DNA from: Deefgea tanakiae
Lineage (GTDB): Bacteria; Pseudomonadota; Gammaproteobacteria; Burkholderiales; Chitinibacteraceae
DNA: 64,000 bases
Assembly (NCBI RefSeq): GCF_019665765.1
Contig: NZ_CP081150.1
Coordinates: forward strand, 2,604,001 to 2,668,000
Reading direction: 5' to 3'
In this document: in pieces, positions 8,759 to 16,926 of the stretch
Layout of the letters: every line of letters starts with the position of its first letter
How positions within the stretch are numbered: position 1 is the stretch's first letter
The notes under the pieces: generated by a model
The model's database searches: none
The model's input: the letters and a program-made list of their open reading frames with translations, nothing else
What the model was told of the DNA's origin: nothing
Made by a program: the position numbers and the translations under genes

Positions 8759-10926
8759 TCTTTTCCCTCTGCGGCTTGTTTCGCCGCTTTTTTAGCTGCC
8801 GCTGCTGCCATCGCCGCACGAATCTTGGCGGCCTTTTCTTCATCGATTGCAGGTTTCTCTCCGGCAGGCTCGACTGGTGTTTCAACTGGAGCGACTGGAG
8901 CAGCTTCACCGGCCTCTTTAGCTGCTTTTTTCGCTGCTGCAGCTGCCATCGCCGCGCGAATCTTGGCGGCTTTTTCTTCGTCCATTGCTGGTTTTTCGAC
9001 AACAGGCTCGGCTGGCGTTTCAACTGGAGCGACTGGTGCAGCTTCACCGGCCGCTTTGGCTGCTTTTTTCGCTGCTGCAGCTGCCATCGCGGCACGAATC
9101 TTGGCGGCTTTTTCATCGTCAATTGCTGGCTTTTCAACGACTGGCTCTGCGGGCGCGGCAACTTCGGCTTCTTCACCCGCCGCTTTTGCTGCTTTTTTAG
9201 CTGCCGCAGCAGCCATTGCCGCTTCAATCTTGGCTTTTTTATCCAAGTCGCGTTGGGCTTTTTCTTCTGGGCTTAGAGCGTCGAGTTCCGCTTTTTCTGC
9301 GGCACGTTTTTCCATCGCCGCTTTAATCTTGGCGGCTTTTTCTGGATCAAGGGCGGGAGCGGCGATTTCTGCTGGCGTTTCACCTTTCGCGGCGGCGGCG
9401 CGCGCCATCGCAGCGCGAATCTTGGCGGCTTTATCGTCCGCATCAACAGGCGCGGCATCGGCTACTGCGGCGGCCGGTTTCGGCGCTGATTTCGCTGCGA
9501 GTCGTGCGGCTTTTTCTTCTTTCTCGCGCTCTTCGCGGAATTGCTTAAATTCATGGCGTTCGCGCGCGGTGTCGGCCGATTTCTTGGCGCGTTCTGCGTC
9601 CCAAATTTCTGATTTGGCAAAGCGGTAATAGTCGACCAATTGAATGCTCGATGGGCAGACATAGGCGCAAGCGCCACATTCGATACAATCAAAGAGATTC
9701 CACTCTTGCGCCTTGCCAAAGTTTTTGGCGCGAGCAAACCAGTACAAATCCATCGGTTGCAATTCAGCAGGGCAGGCCACGGCACATTCACCGCAGCGAA
9801 TACACGGCATTTCGCGTGGCTTCTCTGGAAAGTGCGCTGCATCCATCGCAATAACGCAGTTACCCGCCTTGGTCAGCCCCACTTTGGTCGATGGCAGCGT
9901 AAAGCCCATCATCGGTCCGCCGTAAATATAATCACTGGCGGTTTTTACCCCGGCAAACTTGAGCAAATCATCAATCGGCGTGCCAATCAGTGCTTCCACA
10001 TTGCCTGGCCGCTCCACATTGCCTGTGAGCGTAACAATCCGTGAAATCACGGGCTCGGCTTGCTCGAGCGCAGCGTAAATACTGTACACGGTGGCAACGT
10101 TAAAACATTGCACGCCCAATTCGGTCGAACGCACACCGCTCGGCACTTCGATATTGGTCAGCAATTTGATCAGCTGTTTTGCACCACCCGATGGATAGAG
10201 TGTCGGTACCACGACGACTTCGGCAGCAAAACCACAGGTTTTGAGCACTTCACGCAGCGCCGCCACCGCTTCTGGCTTATTGTCTTCAATACCGATCAAA
10301 ACTTGTTTGGCGTTGAGCATTTGGCGAACAATCGAAATGCCGGCAACGATTTCCAGCGCGCGTTCGCGCATCAAGCGGTCGTCACACGTGATATACGGCT
10401 CGCACTCTGCGCCATTAATCACCAAAGTTTCGAGCGCCTCACGGCCAAACAATTTCAAATGCGAAGGGAACACCGCACCGCCCTGCCCGACCACACCCAT
10501 TTCTTGCAAATAGTCACGAACCGCTTTCGCGTCGCCCCGTGCCATCGCAGCTTGCCAATCGAATTTTTCTTTTGCGATCCATTCATCACGACCATCGGTT
10601 TCAAGCGTAATGCACAACTCGGCCAAGCCCGATGGATGCGCCACTTGTTGCGCGTCGATCGCGATCACTTTGCCGGAAGTGGGTGCATGCACCGCTGCCG
10701 ACACGGTGCCATTGCTCGCAGCTAATAACTGGCCTTTGAGCACCACGTCGCCCACATTCACAACAGGCTGTGCGCTATTGCCAATGCTTTGCTGCAAGGG
10801 AATCACGAGCTTATTCGGGATAGGCATTTTCACAATCGGCGCTCGATTGGAAAGGTCTTTCATTTCTGGCGGATGAACGCCACCGTGGAATGGGAAAATT
10901 TGCCGAGTAAATTCCATCGTCGTCAT
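8755..10926 (-). CDS. rsxC: Electron transport complex subunit RsxC/RnfC with long repeat tail
   Basis: This peripheral subunit binds FMN/NADH and two [4Fe-4S] clusters. The 723-aa protein has the RnfC N-terminal FHGGVHPPE motif, an NADH-binding core (GEGGAVFPSH-type stretch read here as GQGGAVFPSH) and two ferredoxin motifs (CIRCGECAVACP near 370, CIECGACAYVCP near 409). From about residue 475 to the end it is a low-complexity Ala/Lys tail of repeated KIRAAMAAAAAKKAAK units, probably helical. Such tails occur in E. coli RsxC too, and their length varies. Stop of rsxB is 1 nt upstream. Confidence 0.95.
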   Translation of the reverse strand: MTTMEFTRQIFPFHGGVHPPEMKDLSNRAPIVKMPIPNKLVIPLQQSIGNSAQPVVNVGDVVLKGQLLAASNGTVSAAVHAPTSGKVIAIDAQQVAHPSGLAELCITLETDGRDEWIAKEKFDWQAAMARGDAKAVRDYLQEMGVVGQGGAVFPSHLKLFGREALETLVINGAECEPYITCDDRLMRERALEIVAGISIVRQMLNAKQVLIGIEDNKPEAVAALREVLKTCGFAAEVVVVPTLYPSGGAKQLIKLLTNIEVPSGVRSTELGVQCFNVATVYSIYAALEQAEPVISRIVTLTGNVERPGNVEALIGTPIDDLLKFAGVKTASDYIYGGPMMGFTLPSTKVGLTKAGNCVIAMDAAHFPEKPREMPCIRCGECAVACPAELQPMDLYWFARAKNFGKAQEWNLFDCIECGACAYVCPSSIQLVDYYRFAKSEIWDAERAKKSADTARERHEFKQFREEREKEEKAARLAAKSAPKPAAAVADAAPVDADDKAAKIRAAMARAAAAKGETPAEIAAPALDPEKAAKIKAAMEKRAAEKAELDALSPEEKAQRDLDKKAKIEAAMAAAAAKKAAKAAGEEAEVAAPAEPVVEKPAIDDEKAAKIRAAMAAAAAKKAAKAAGEAAPVAPVETPAEPVVEKPAMDEEKAAKIRAAMAAAAAKKAAKEAGEAAPVAPVETPVEPAGEKPAIDEEKAAKIRAAMAAAAAKKAAKQAAEGKE
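8765..9260. repeat. 138-bp tandem repeats inside rsxC
   Basis: The motif CGAATCTTGGCGGC recurs at 8819, 8957 and 9095, exactly 138 bp apart. A diverged fourth unit lies 129 bp further on. Each unit encodes 46 residues: an EKAAKIRAAM helix, an AAAAKKAAK run and a VAPVETPxEPVxEKPA linker. The unit length is a multiple of three, so gain or loss of a unit keeps the frame. The opposite strand has a long alanine/serine-rich open frame here that is a by-product of the repeats. Confidence 0.9.
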
Positions 10927-10927
10927 C

Positions 10928-11491
10928 TTAGGCCACCTGCTTCAATTGAATGACAGGGTAGCGCCATTTCCAGTTATTCACATTTTCGCCGACCGTCACC
11001 ATATCGATGCAATCGACGGGGCACGGTGCGATACACAGCTCGCAACCCGTGCATTCAGATTCAATAATCGTGTGCATATGTTTGGCCGCGCCAACAATCG
11101 CATCAACGGGGCAAGCTTGAATACACAGCGTACAGCCAATACAAGTGTCTTCACGAATCACCGCCACTGAGCGCGGTTTCTCCGCCGCGCCCGCGCCGCC
11201 ATCGTCAAACGGGATAAAGTCTTTGCCAAGCAATTCGGCCAATTTACGAATGCCGTCCTCGCCACCGGGTGGGCATTGATTGATTTCGGCTTCGTCGTTG
11301 GCAATCGCCGTTGCGTACGGTTTACAGCCAGGATAGCTGCATTGACCACATTGGGTTTGCGGCAAAATCGCATCGATTTTATCGACCAGCGGGTCTTCAT
11401 CGACTTTATATTTAATCGCCGCCCAACCCAGAACCGCGCCCAGCAAAACTGCCAATCCAGCCATTAAGGCCAGTGCGAGTAAAAAGCTCAT
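10928..11491 (-). CDS. rsxB: Electron transport complex subunit RsxB/RnfB (ferredoxin-like)
   Basis: The 187-aa protein has an N-terminal membrane helix (residues 4-27), the four-cysteine Fe-S motif [13 protein letters not shown] plus CPPGG, and a double [4Fe-4S] ferredoxin domain ([16 protein letters not shown] and [16 protein letters not shown]). It is the electron entry/exit subunit facing the cytoplasm. ATG 11491 overlaps the rsxA stop as ATGA. Confidence 0.95.
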   Translation of the reverse strand: MSFLLALALMAGLAVLLGAVLGWAAIKYKVDEDPLVDKIDAILPQTQCGQCSYPGCKPYATAIANDEAEINQCPPGGEDGIRKLAELLGKDFIPFDDGGAGAAEKPRSVAVIREDTCIGCTLCIQACPVDAIVGAAKHMHTIIESECTGCELCIAPCPVDCIDMVTVGENVNNWKWRYPVIQLKQVA

Positions 11492-12069
11492 TTCACCAAT
11501 CCTGCAAAACCCATAAACGCCAAACTCATCAAACCCGCCGTGATAAACGCCGCTGGCGTGCCTTTAAACGCCTGCGGAATATCCGCGCCTTCCATTCTCT
11601 CGCGCATCGCGGCGAACAAAATCAAAATCAGCGAGAAACCGACCGCAGAACCAAAACCAAAAATCAGCGATTCAACAAACGAATGTTTCACGCTCGAGTT
11701 AATCAGTGGCACGCCCAGTACGGCGCAGTTGGTGGTAATCAGCGGCAAGTAAATCCCCAGCGCTTGGTACAGCACGGGGCTGGCTTTGTGGATGAACATT
11801 TCGGTAAATTGCACAATCGCCGCGATGACGACGATAAACGCCAGCGTGCGCAAGTATTCCAAATGCCACAGGATCAGCACTTGGTCGATCATCCACGACG
11901 TACCCGACGCCAGCGTTAGCACGAATGCCGTGGCCAAGCCCATACCGATGGAAGCTTCGAGTTTTTTCGACACGCCCATAAACGGGCAAAGCCCCAAAAT
12001 CCGCACCAGCACGACGTTGTTGACCAACACCGCGCCGACGAGTAATAAAAGGTAATGATTCAAATCCAT
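11488..12069 (-). CDS. rsxA: Electron transport complex subunit RsxA/RnfA
   Basis: First gene of the operon, encoding a 193-aa protein with six membrane segments, homologous to RsxE and NqrE. The signature [15 protein letters not shown] lies near residue 22 and [18 protein letters not shown] near residue 103. The A-B-C-D-G-E order matches gammaproteobacterial rsx/rnf operons. Such complexes either pump Na+ or H+ or keep SoxR reduced; which applies here cannot be told from sequence alone. Confidence 0.95.
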   Translation of the reverse strand: MDLNHYLLLLVGAVLVNNVVLVRILGLCPFMGVSKKLEASIGMGLATAFVLTLASGTSWMIDQVLILWHLEYLRTLAFIVVIAAIVQFTEMFIHKASPVLYQALGIYLPLITTNCAVLGVPLINSSVKHSFVESLIFGFGSAVGFSLILILFAAMRERMEGADIPQAFKGTPAAFITAGLMSLAFMGFAGLVK

Positions 12070-12106
12070 GGTGTTTCCCTGTCTTGAGACATTCTATCTA
12101 TACGAT

Positions 12107-12151
12107 GTATTTGACTGCAGCCATTGATAATCAATAGCCACAATCAAATAC
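12107..12151. repeat. 45-nt palindromic element, copy 2, upstream of rsxA
   Basis: The element is exactly 45 nt with GTATTTG and CAAATAC ends. Twelve of 16 arm positions pair as DNA. The four mismatches are all C-A on the plus strand, so the minus-strand RNA would pair throughout using G-U wobbles. It ends 37 nt upstream of the rsxA start codon, in the promoter or 5' UTR of the rsx operon. It is the only copy located upstream of a gene without being at a gene end. Confidence 0.75.
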
Positions 12152-12237
12152 ACCTTAAATTCGTTTTTATTTTCTAATTACTATTAATTGCATTTTTTGT
12201 GTAACCGTTCTTCTCACCCTGAGTCGCGCTCATGCCG

Positions 12238-12288
12238 CGCGGCACTGACTTTCTTTGCTTCGCCAAAGAAAGTCAGCAAAGAAAGGCG
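12238..12288. repeat. Composite palindromic repeat, copy 2 (left inverted arm)
   Basis: A 51-nt sequence built around the palindrome GACTTTCTTTG-CTTCGC-CAAAGAAAGTC (12247-12274). It is present in inverted orientation at 12770-12820 with 49 of 51 identities. It is followed by CCCTGCATCTGCGTCCGGC and a small palindrome, as in the copy at 5.0 kb. The element family seems non-coding and dispersed. Confidence 0.75.
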
Positions 12289-12769
12289 CCCCTGCATCTG
12301 CGTCCGGCTACGCCGGATTCCCTCGCTACGGATAATCGAGGCGGTTGCGCTCAAAACTCGGTCGCTACGCGCCCTCAAACATTGATCGCAAAAACCCCGC
12401 CCCGCTTATCCTCGCTCAGCTTGCTGCCAAGGGTTTTACCCAGCTCAACGAGCAGCGAAACAAAAAATGATGTATTGCCATCAAGGCAAGAGCATTCAAT
12501 GCCCCCAACGAAATACATCAATATCATTGGATATAAAAATCCCACAGGGATTTGCGCGCCTTTCTTGGCTAAATTGCTTGATACATCAAACAAAATCAAA
12601 TTCAAAGATTGATTAATTCTTAACTCAGAACTTCACTCACCAAGCACGCATCAGGTGGATGAATGCTTTTCAATCTGTTCAAGCGAACACCGCACGAGGA
12701 GAGAGACAAACGGTTTTATGTTTGGCTCACGACGAGCAAGGGAACGGCGGAGCCGGGTTCGACCCGGGT
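12289..12769. other. Non-coding spacer between two inverted repeat arms
   Basis: This 481-nt stretch separates the two 51-nt inverted arms. I see no gene I can support in it. A 76-codon minus-strand frame exists, but its end overlaps repeat-derived sequence and it resembles no family. Two short palindromes occur (about 12435-12460 and 12480-12530), together with repeat-derived GC-rich pieces near the arms. Confidence 0.5.
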
Positions 12770-12820
12770 CGCCTTTCTTTGCTTACTTTCTTTGGCGAAG
12801 CAAAGAAAGTGAGTGCCGCG
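12770..12820. repeat. Composite palindromic repeat, copy 3 (right inverted arm)
   Basis: Inverted partner of 12238-12288, with two mismatches in 51 nt. It is preceded by GAGCCGGGTTCGACCCGGGT and followed by a GCCGCGGGTCACACCCGC palindrome, so the full repeat is larger than the well-matched core. Confidence 0.75.
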
Positions 12821-12867
12821 GGTCACACCCGCCTGCGCAGCCAGATAAAAAACTAACGTCACCAACC

Positions 12868-13182
12868 CTACGCGGTATTCAATTTTTCATCTAAAACGTC
12901 GAGTAGTTTAATTGAATAAACCTGCGTCTTCTTACTCCATTTTTTATCGTGAGCAGCCAGAAAACTGGATCGAAGTGACTCCTCATTACACCGCCCCCAA
13001 TCATTGATTAACTCAACAATGACATGAATAGCGTCTTGCAAATCTCGAATTTGCTCCAGCGCGATTAGCCGCTCAGCTTCATCGTTTGAAGTCAACGCAA
13101 AATTCGCCAATGATCTCGAAGTGAGAATGGCTTGATAAGTCACTTCTAAATACGCAGTACGTAAAGACTCTGGCGCAATCAT
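12868..13182 (-). CDS. Hypothetical helical protein
   Basis: The 104-aa product is soluble, rich in leucine, glutamate and aspartate, and looks mostly alpha-helical (IALEQIRDLQDAIHVIVELI). I recognise no family. ATG 13182 is preferred over a TTG two codons upstream; neither has a strong ribosome site. It lies in an island of three small same-strand genes downstream of pyrD, next to the repeat pair. Balanced composition and length support a real gene, but no function can be given. Confidence 0.55.
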   Translation of the reverse strand: MIAPESLRTAYLEVTYQAILTSRSLANFALTSNDEAERLIALEQIRDLQDAIHVIVELINDWGRCNEESLRSSFLAAHDKKWSKKTQVYSIKLLDVLDEKLNTA

Positions 13183-13258
13183 AATCAATAAATCACTTCA
13201 CCTTAAATGGCACTGCATGTAGGAAGGATGGAGTATGCGATGCCCATCTTGACCGAAT

Positions 13259-13504
13259 TCATTTATTACCCCAGCGCCACTGAGGTGGCTCACCCTTCCA
13301 CCAACACATCACAAAATAAACCAATGTCTGCAAAGCAAACACAAACCAAAACAATGCAGGCTCACGATCTGGTAGTTTAAACATTGCGGCCAAAATAACT
13401 GGGATGACGTATGCAGCTAAAACACACCAACCCTGCCAGCACAGAGGCATACCCCACCCAAAACCATATTTTTTTGCAGGAAACCAGTATTGCTTTGCAA
13501 ACAT
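13259..13504 (-). CDS. Hypothetical small membrane protein
   Basis: The 81-aa product has two clear membrane segments (about 24-42 and 50-69), a tryptophan-rich aromatic N-terminus (KQYWFPAKKYGFGWG) and a basic/proline C-terminus (WWKGEPPQWRWGNK). ATG 13504 is chosen because GGAG lies 8 nt upstream; a longer form would start 12 codons earlier without a ribosome site. This short two-helix layout is common among uncharacterised inner-membrane proteins. No function is evident. Confidence 0.65.
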   Translation of the reverse strand: MFAKQYWFPAKKYGFGWGMPLCWQGWCVLAAYVIPVILAAMFKLPDREPALFWFVFALQTLVYFVMCWWKGEPPQWRWGNK

Positions 13505-13563
13505 ATCCGAATCTCCACTAAATTTCAGCCCGACCATCACATCAACAATCGGTGTCGCCCAGC

Positions 13564-13977
13564 CTACTTCAACTTAAACGGCACAGCACTTGGCGCTGGC
13601 GGCTCAACGACCGCCGCCTCACAGCCAAACAACACTTCCCCACCTTGCTCATGCACCCAATGCTGACCAATGACTTGATCGAACTCGGCGAACTTGGTTT
13701 TTTTACGTTTGATCAGCCGCTTCACCATCAACTGCACTGGTTTAGGCGCGGCGGCGATGGTCGCCAATACGGCGGTTTCATGTTTTTCACCGCCATCTAA
13801 ACCATCTTTCACCACCGCATTCCACACCGTCAACACGGTGCGCATGACGCCTGCGAATTGCTCTTTCGAGCATGGCTTGGGCAAACCGACCAGCACGGGT
13901 TGGGCAAAAGTGAGTACAGTTTGCGTGATTGCTTCGTCTTGGTCTTTCAACGGTGGCGCCTTCTTCAAATCGTGCAA
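13564..13977 (-). CDS. Hypothetical protein coupled to pyrD
   Basis: The 137-aa product has a conserved-looking core (DEAITQTVLTFAQPVL, RTVLTVWNAVV, AAPKPVQLMVKRLIKRKK) and a proline-rich tail. I do not recognise the family. The frame begins with TTG directly after the pyrD TAA, with no spacer, so it is probably translated by coupling. An ATG 44 codons in would remove much of the conserved-looking part. Its codon use resembles that of pyrD. Confidence 0.65.
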   Translation of the reverse strand: MHDLKKAPPLKDQDEAITQTVLTFAQPVLVGLPKPCSKEQFAGVMRTVLTVWNAVVKDGLDGGEKHETAVLATIAAAPKPVQLMVKRLIKRKKTKFAEFDQVIGQHWVHEQGGEVLFGCEAAVVEPPAPSAVPFKLK

Positions 13978-15009
13978 TTAACGATGTTGCTGATGTTTGG
14001 CAATGGCTTCGGCGCAATCGGCAATCAATTGCGGGCCTTCATAAATCAGGCCGCTATACACTTGTACCAAGGCAGCGCCAGCGCGGATTTTCTCGGCGGC
14101 GTCTTCACCTGAAACAATCCCGCCAACACCAATAATCGGCAATGCGCCATCAAGCACTTGCGCGAGTTCGCGAATCACCGAGGTTGATTTCGCTCGTACC
14201 GGTTCACCCGACAAACCACCCGCCTCTTGGCCATGCGGCAAATGCTCAACACCCGTGCGCGATAGCGTAGTATTGGTCGCAATGACGCCGTCGATTTTGT
14301 GCGCCATCAAGAGCTGGCCGATTTCTTGAATTTGGTTGTTGTCCAAATCTGGCGCAATCTTGACCGCAATCGGCACATAGCGGCCATGCTCATCGGCCAA
14401 TTTTGCTTGTTCCAACTTCAAAGCCGACAACAGCGCGCCAAATTCATCCGCTTGCTGCAATTGGCGTAGATTTTTGGTGTTCGGGCTAGAGATATTCACT
14501 GTGACATAATTGGCGTGGGCGTAGACTTTACGCAGACCAATCAAATAATCATCAACCGCTTTTTCCATTGGGGTATCGGCGTTTTTGCCAATATTAATAC
14601 CGAGTACACCCTTATACTGGCTCGCAGCTACATTGGTGAGCAGATTATCCACACCGCCATTATTAAAACCCATCCGGTTAATAATCGCGCGCGCTTCGGG
14701 CAAACGGAATAAGCGCGGTTTCGGATTGCCCGGCTGCGGGCGCGGCGTTACGGTACCAATTTCCAAAAAGCCAAAGCCCAACTCGCCCAAGCTATCGATG
14801 TAATCACCATTTTTATCCAAACCTGCGGCCAAACCGACTGGATTTGGAAATTCAATCCCCATCACCGTGACGGGATTGTCTTGCACCGTTGGCGTCAGCG
14901 CACGCAAAAAGCCCATGCTTTGCAGCAAGCCGAGTCCTTTAAACGCAACATGATGCGCGCGCTCTGCTTCCATCATGAATAACAGGGGTTTTGCGAGTTG
15001 GTAAGCCAT
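13978..15009 (-). CDS. pyrD: Dihydroorotate dehydrogenase, quinone-dependent (class 2)
   Basis: This enzyme oxidises dihydroorotate to orotate in pyrimidine synthesis and passes electrons to ubiquinone at the inner membrane. The 343-aa length and the N-terminal helix pair before the barrel mark class 2. Visible are the FMN-barrel stretch [11 protein letters not shown], the active-site motif [11 protein letters not shown] with the catalytic serine, and the phosphate-binding GVGGI near residue 300. AAGG lies 7 nt before the ATG. Confidence 0.97.
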   Translation of the reverse strand: MAYQLAKPLLFMMEAERAHHVAFKGLGLLQSMGFLRALTPTVQDNPVTVMGIEFPNPVGLAAGLDKNGDYIDSLGELGFGFLEIGTVTPRPQPGNPKPRLFRLPEARAIINRMGFNNGGVDNLLTNVAASQYKGVLGINIGKNADTPMEKAVDDYLIGLRKVYAHANYVTVNISSPNTKNLRQLQQADEFGALLSALKLEQAKLADEHGRYVPIAVKIAPDLDNNQIQEIGQLLMAHKIDGVIATNTTLSRTGVEHLPHGQEAGGLSGEPVRAKSTSVIRELAQVLDGALPIIGVGGIVSGEDAAEKIRAGAALVQVYSGLIYEGPQLIADCAEAIAKHQQHR

Positions 15010-15187
15010 TTTTAAGCCTTGTCTTGCTGTTGAGCGATGCTCGGATTGATATTTTTTTAAACAGAGTCAAAAAGGAGCGAGCGCCCGTCAGTAAGGTGCG
15101 GCTGGAACGCAGAAACCGGAATGTACTGCAGCACATGAGGATTTCGAGTACCACCCAAGCCTTAATCACGGGATGCGCAGCCCTTTT

Positions 15188-16042
15188 TTAACCGTTGCGA
15201 TTCACGCAGGCGTCGTATGTATTTTGCATCAGCGTCGCCACGGTCATTAAACCAACGCCGCCCGGAACTGGCGTAATCCAGCTGGCGCGCTCTTTGGCCA
15301 CGTCAAACTCAACATCACCGCACAACTTGCCGTTTTCAAGGCGATTGATACCCACGTCGATCACAATGGCGCCGTCTTTAATCCATTCGCCTTTAACGAA
15401 ATTTGGAATACCCACACCCGCCACCACGACATCCGCACCGCGAACTTTCTCGGCCAAATCTTTGGTTTTGCTGTGGCAAACCGTCACTGTCGCACGCGCA
15501 AGCAAGAGCTCTAGCGCTTGTGGGCGACCCACGATATTACTTGCGCCAACCACCACGGCATCTTTACCGACCAAATCAATGCCGGTTTTTTCCAGCAAAG
15601 TCATCACGCCACGCGGCGTGCATGGGCGCAGCAAAGGCATTTTCAATACCAAGCGGCCAATATTGTAGGGGTGAAAACCGTCGACATCCTTAATCGGATC
15701 GATCAGCTCGATGACTTTATCGGCATCAATATGCTTCGGTAGCGGCAATTGCACCAAAATACCATCCACGTCATCACGGGTATTGAGTTCAGCAACCAAT
15801 TTCAACACATCGGCTTCCGATGTATCAGCTGGCAAATCATAGGCAAACGACGTAATACCGGCGTTTTCGCATTGGCGTTTTTTATTGCCCACGTACACTT
15901 GTGAAGCCGGGTCGCTACCCACCAAAATCACTGCCAAGGCAGGCGCACGCTTGCCGCTCGCGACGCGCGCGTCGACTTTCGCACGGACTTCACTAACGAT
16001 TTCTTGAGAAATGGCTTTACCATCGAGGATCTGGGCGGTCAT
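15188..16042 (-). CDS. folD: Bifunctional methylenetetrahydrofolate dehydrogenase/cyclohydrolase
   Basis: FolD interconverts 5,10-methylene-, methenyl- and 10-formyl-tetrahydrofolate, supplying one-carbon units. The 284-aa protein has the signature with the catalytic lysine ([14 protein letters not shown] near 52-65), the NADP-binding [12 protein letters not shown] near residue 165 and the C-terminal [17 protein letters not shown] lies 7 nt before the ATG. A 178-nt spacer without a gene separates it from pyrD. It diverges from the tRNA operon. Confidence 0.97.
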   Translation of the reverse strand: MTAQILDGKAISQEIVSEVRAKVDARVASGKRAPALAVILVGSDPASQVYVGNKKRQCENAGITSFAYDLPADTSEADVLKLVAELNTRDDVDGILVQLPLPKHIDADKVIELIDPIKDVDGFHPYNIGRLVLKMPLLRPCTPRGVMTLLEKTGIDLVGKDAVVVGASNIVGRPQALELLLARATVTVCHSKTKDLAEKVRGADVVVAGVGIPNFVKGEWIKDGAIVIDVGINRLENGKLCGDVEFDVAKERASWITPVPGGVGLMTVATLMQNTYDACVNRNG

Positions 16043-16142
16043 GGGCTTACTCCGGCATATTCAATGAGGAGCGCATTTTCTCATCATTTGAACTTTTTTT
16101 CTCATCATTTCAACATTTTCAAAAAAAAGTTCGTACAGGGTG

Positions 16143-16171
16143 TTGACGCGAAGAATTTGGCAACGTATAGT
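16143..16171 (+). promoter_or_regulatory. tRNA operon promoter (rrn-like)
   Basis: -35 TTGACG (16143-16148) and -10 TATAGT (16166-16171) are spaced by 17 nt, followed by discriminator TCGGCCTCTG. The -10 to discriminator stretch TATAGTTCGGCCTCT is identical to that of the 16S promoter. An AT-rich tract with a near-duplicated 21-nt unit (TCTCATCATTT twice, 16078-16110) lies upstream and could serve as an UP element. The first tRNA starts 12 nt after the -10. Confidence 0.88.
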
Positions 16172-16183
16172 TCGGCCTCTGTT

Positions 16184-16260
16184 CGGGGCGTAGCGCAGCC
16201 CGGTAGCGCACCTGGTTTGGGACCAGGTGGTCGTGAGTTCGAATCCCACCGCCCCGACCA
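16184..16260 (+). tRNA. tRNA-Pro (anticodon TGG)
   Basis: A 77-nt cloverleaf. Acceptor CGGGGCG pairs with CGCCCCG, the anticodon stem CCTGG/CCAGG encloses loop TTTGGGA, and the T arm contains GTTCGAATC. CCA is encoded. It is first in a three-tRNA operon. Confidence 0.98.
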
Positions 16261-16284
16261 GAAACACTTAGTAGTAAATACGGA

Positions 16285-16361
16285 GCTCCCGTAGCTCAAC
16301 CGGATAGAGCAACGACCTTCTAAGTCGTAGGTTACAGGTTCGATTCCTGTCGGGTGCGCCA
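16285..16361 (+). tRNA. tRNA-Arg (anticodon TCT)
   Basis: A 77-nt cloverleaf with anticodon stem ACGAC/GTCGT, loop CTTCTAA, T arm ACAGG-TTCGATT-CCTGT and encoded CCA with G73. The acceptor arms are GCTCCCG and CGGGTGC, which leaves a U-U mismatch at position 3:70. Related tRNA-Arg(UCU) genes usually have a G-C pair there. It reads AGA codons, which are rare in many bacteria. Confidence 0.95.
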
Positions 16362-16397
16362 AGCATGCCGAGAATTCGCAGATTATAAAAGTTTTGT

Positions 16398-16474
16398 GGT
16401 GGCTGTAGCTCAGTTGGTAGAGTCCAGGATTGTGATTCCTGTTGTCGTGGGTTCGAGCCCCATCAGCCACCCCA
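16398..16474 (+). tRNA. tRNA-His (anticodon GTG)
   Basis: Acceptor GTGGCTG pairs with CAGCCAC, and the anticodon loop TTGTGAT gives GTG. The base before the acceptor is G (16398) and the discriminator is C, which fits the extra G-1:C73 pair that marks tRNA-His. CCA is encoded. It ends the tRNA operon and abuts the accessory patch, a common setting for element integration. Confidence 0.98.
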
Positions 16475-16490
16475 TTAATATCAAGCACTT

Positions 16491-16516
16491 AGCCCAATCT
16501 TCGGATTGGGCTTTTT
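16491..16516 (+). terminator. Rho-independent terminator of the tRNA operon
   Basis: A 9-bp stem (AGCCCAATC / GATTGGGCT) with a TTCG tetraloop and a T run starts 17 nt after tRNA-His. The UUCG loop is typical of strong terminators. Confidence 0.95.
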
Positions 16517-16659
16517 GCTTTTCTACTCCTCTACATTAAAAAAACCGCTCCGTGTAGCCAGCATGTAGCCAACTCAACAAATTCCCCTACCGCCTTTGTC
16601 TACCTAACACCTGCGAGATTTGCTATTTTTGGGCTCTTTCTGCATTAACCGTTGAATAA

Positions 16660-16821
16660 TGCTCGCAACCCCAAGCTTTTCAATTGCAGCTGGATGCTGG
16701 TGCTGATGTGAACATAATTTCAAAAGATGGTCATTCCGCGCTGCTTTTCGTCCATCTCCAGCGCGCTCACCAATTTCGCCACCAACAAACTAGGGTTAAT
16801 GCTTGGCCGAAACAGCTAGGT
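16660..16821 (+). pseudogene. Ankyrin-repeat protein fragment
   Basis: An open stretch without a start codon translates to a piece of ankyrin repeat: LDAGADVNIISKDGHSALL, about residues 9-27 of the fragment, matching the LLxxGADVNxxxxDGxTALxxA consensus. A stop (TAA) lies just upstream of it, and the similarity fades after about 16760. It is the remains of a larger gene. It lies just downstream of the tRNA terminator, in DNA otherwise lacking intact genes. Confidence 0.6.
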
Positions 16822-16926
16822 TAGACTAAGCGACAGACCCTAGCCGGCCAGAAGCGGGCGTTCGGTCTTCTGCCCGAAAGCGGACACTTCTCTGAAAATT
16901 AGTACAATACAAGCGAGTTAGGCCAC

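Noticed and set aside
8825-9628. 267-codon plus-strand frame opposite rsxC
   Set aside because: Alanine/serine-rich antisense by-product of the tandem repeats; no ribosome site and no family pattern.
12375-12605. 76-codon minus-strand frame between the inverted repeats
   Set aside because: Its C-terminal part derives from repeat-like sequence and it resembles no protein family; no ribosome site.
16451-16480. tRNA-His 3' end as an active attachment site
   Set aside because: No second copy of the tRNA 3' end occurs in the window, so no attL/attR pair can be shown.
16061-16488. Minus-strand frames across the tRNA cluster
   Set aside because: They are antisense to three clear tRNA genes.
16917-16923. 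GTTAGGC just before the ParB-like gene, as in integron cassettes
   Set aside because: A 7-nt degenerate core is common by chance and I found no matching attC palindrome after the gene.
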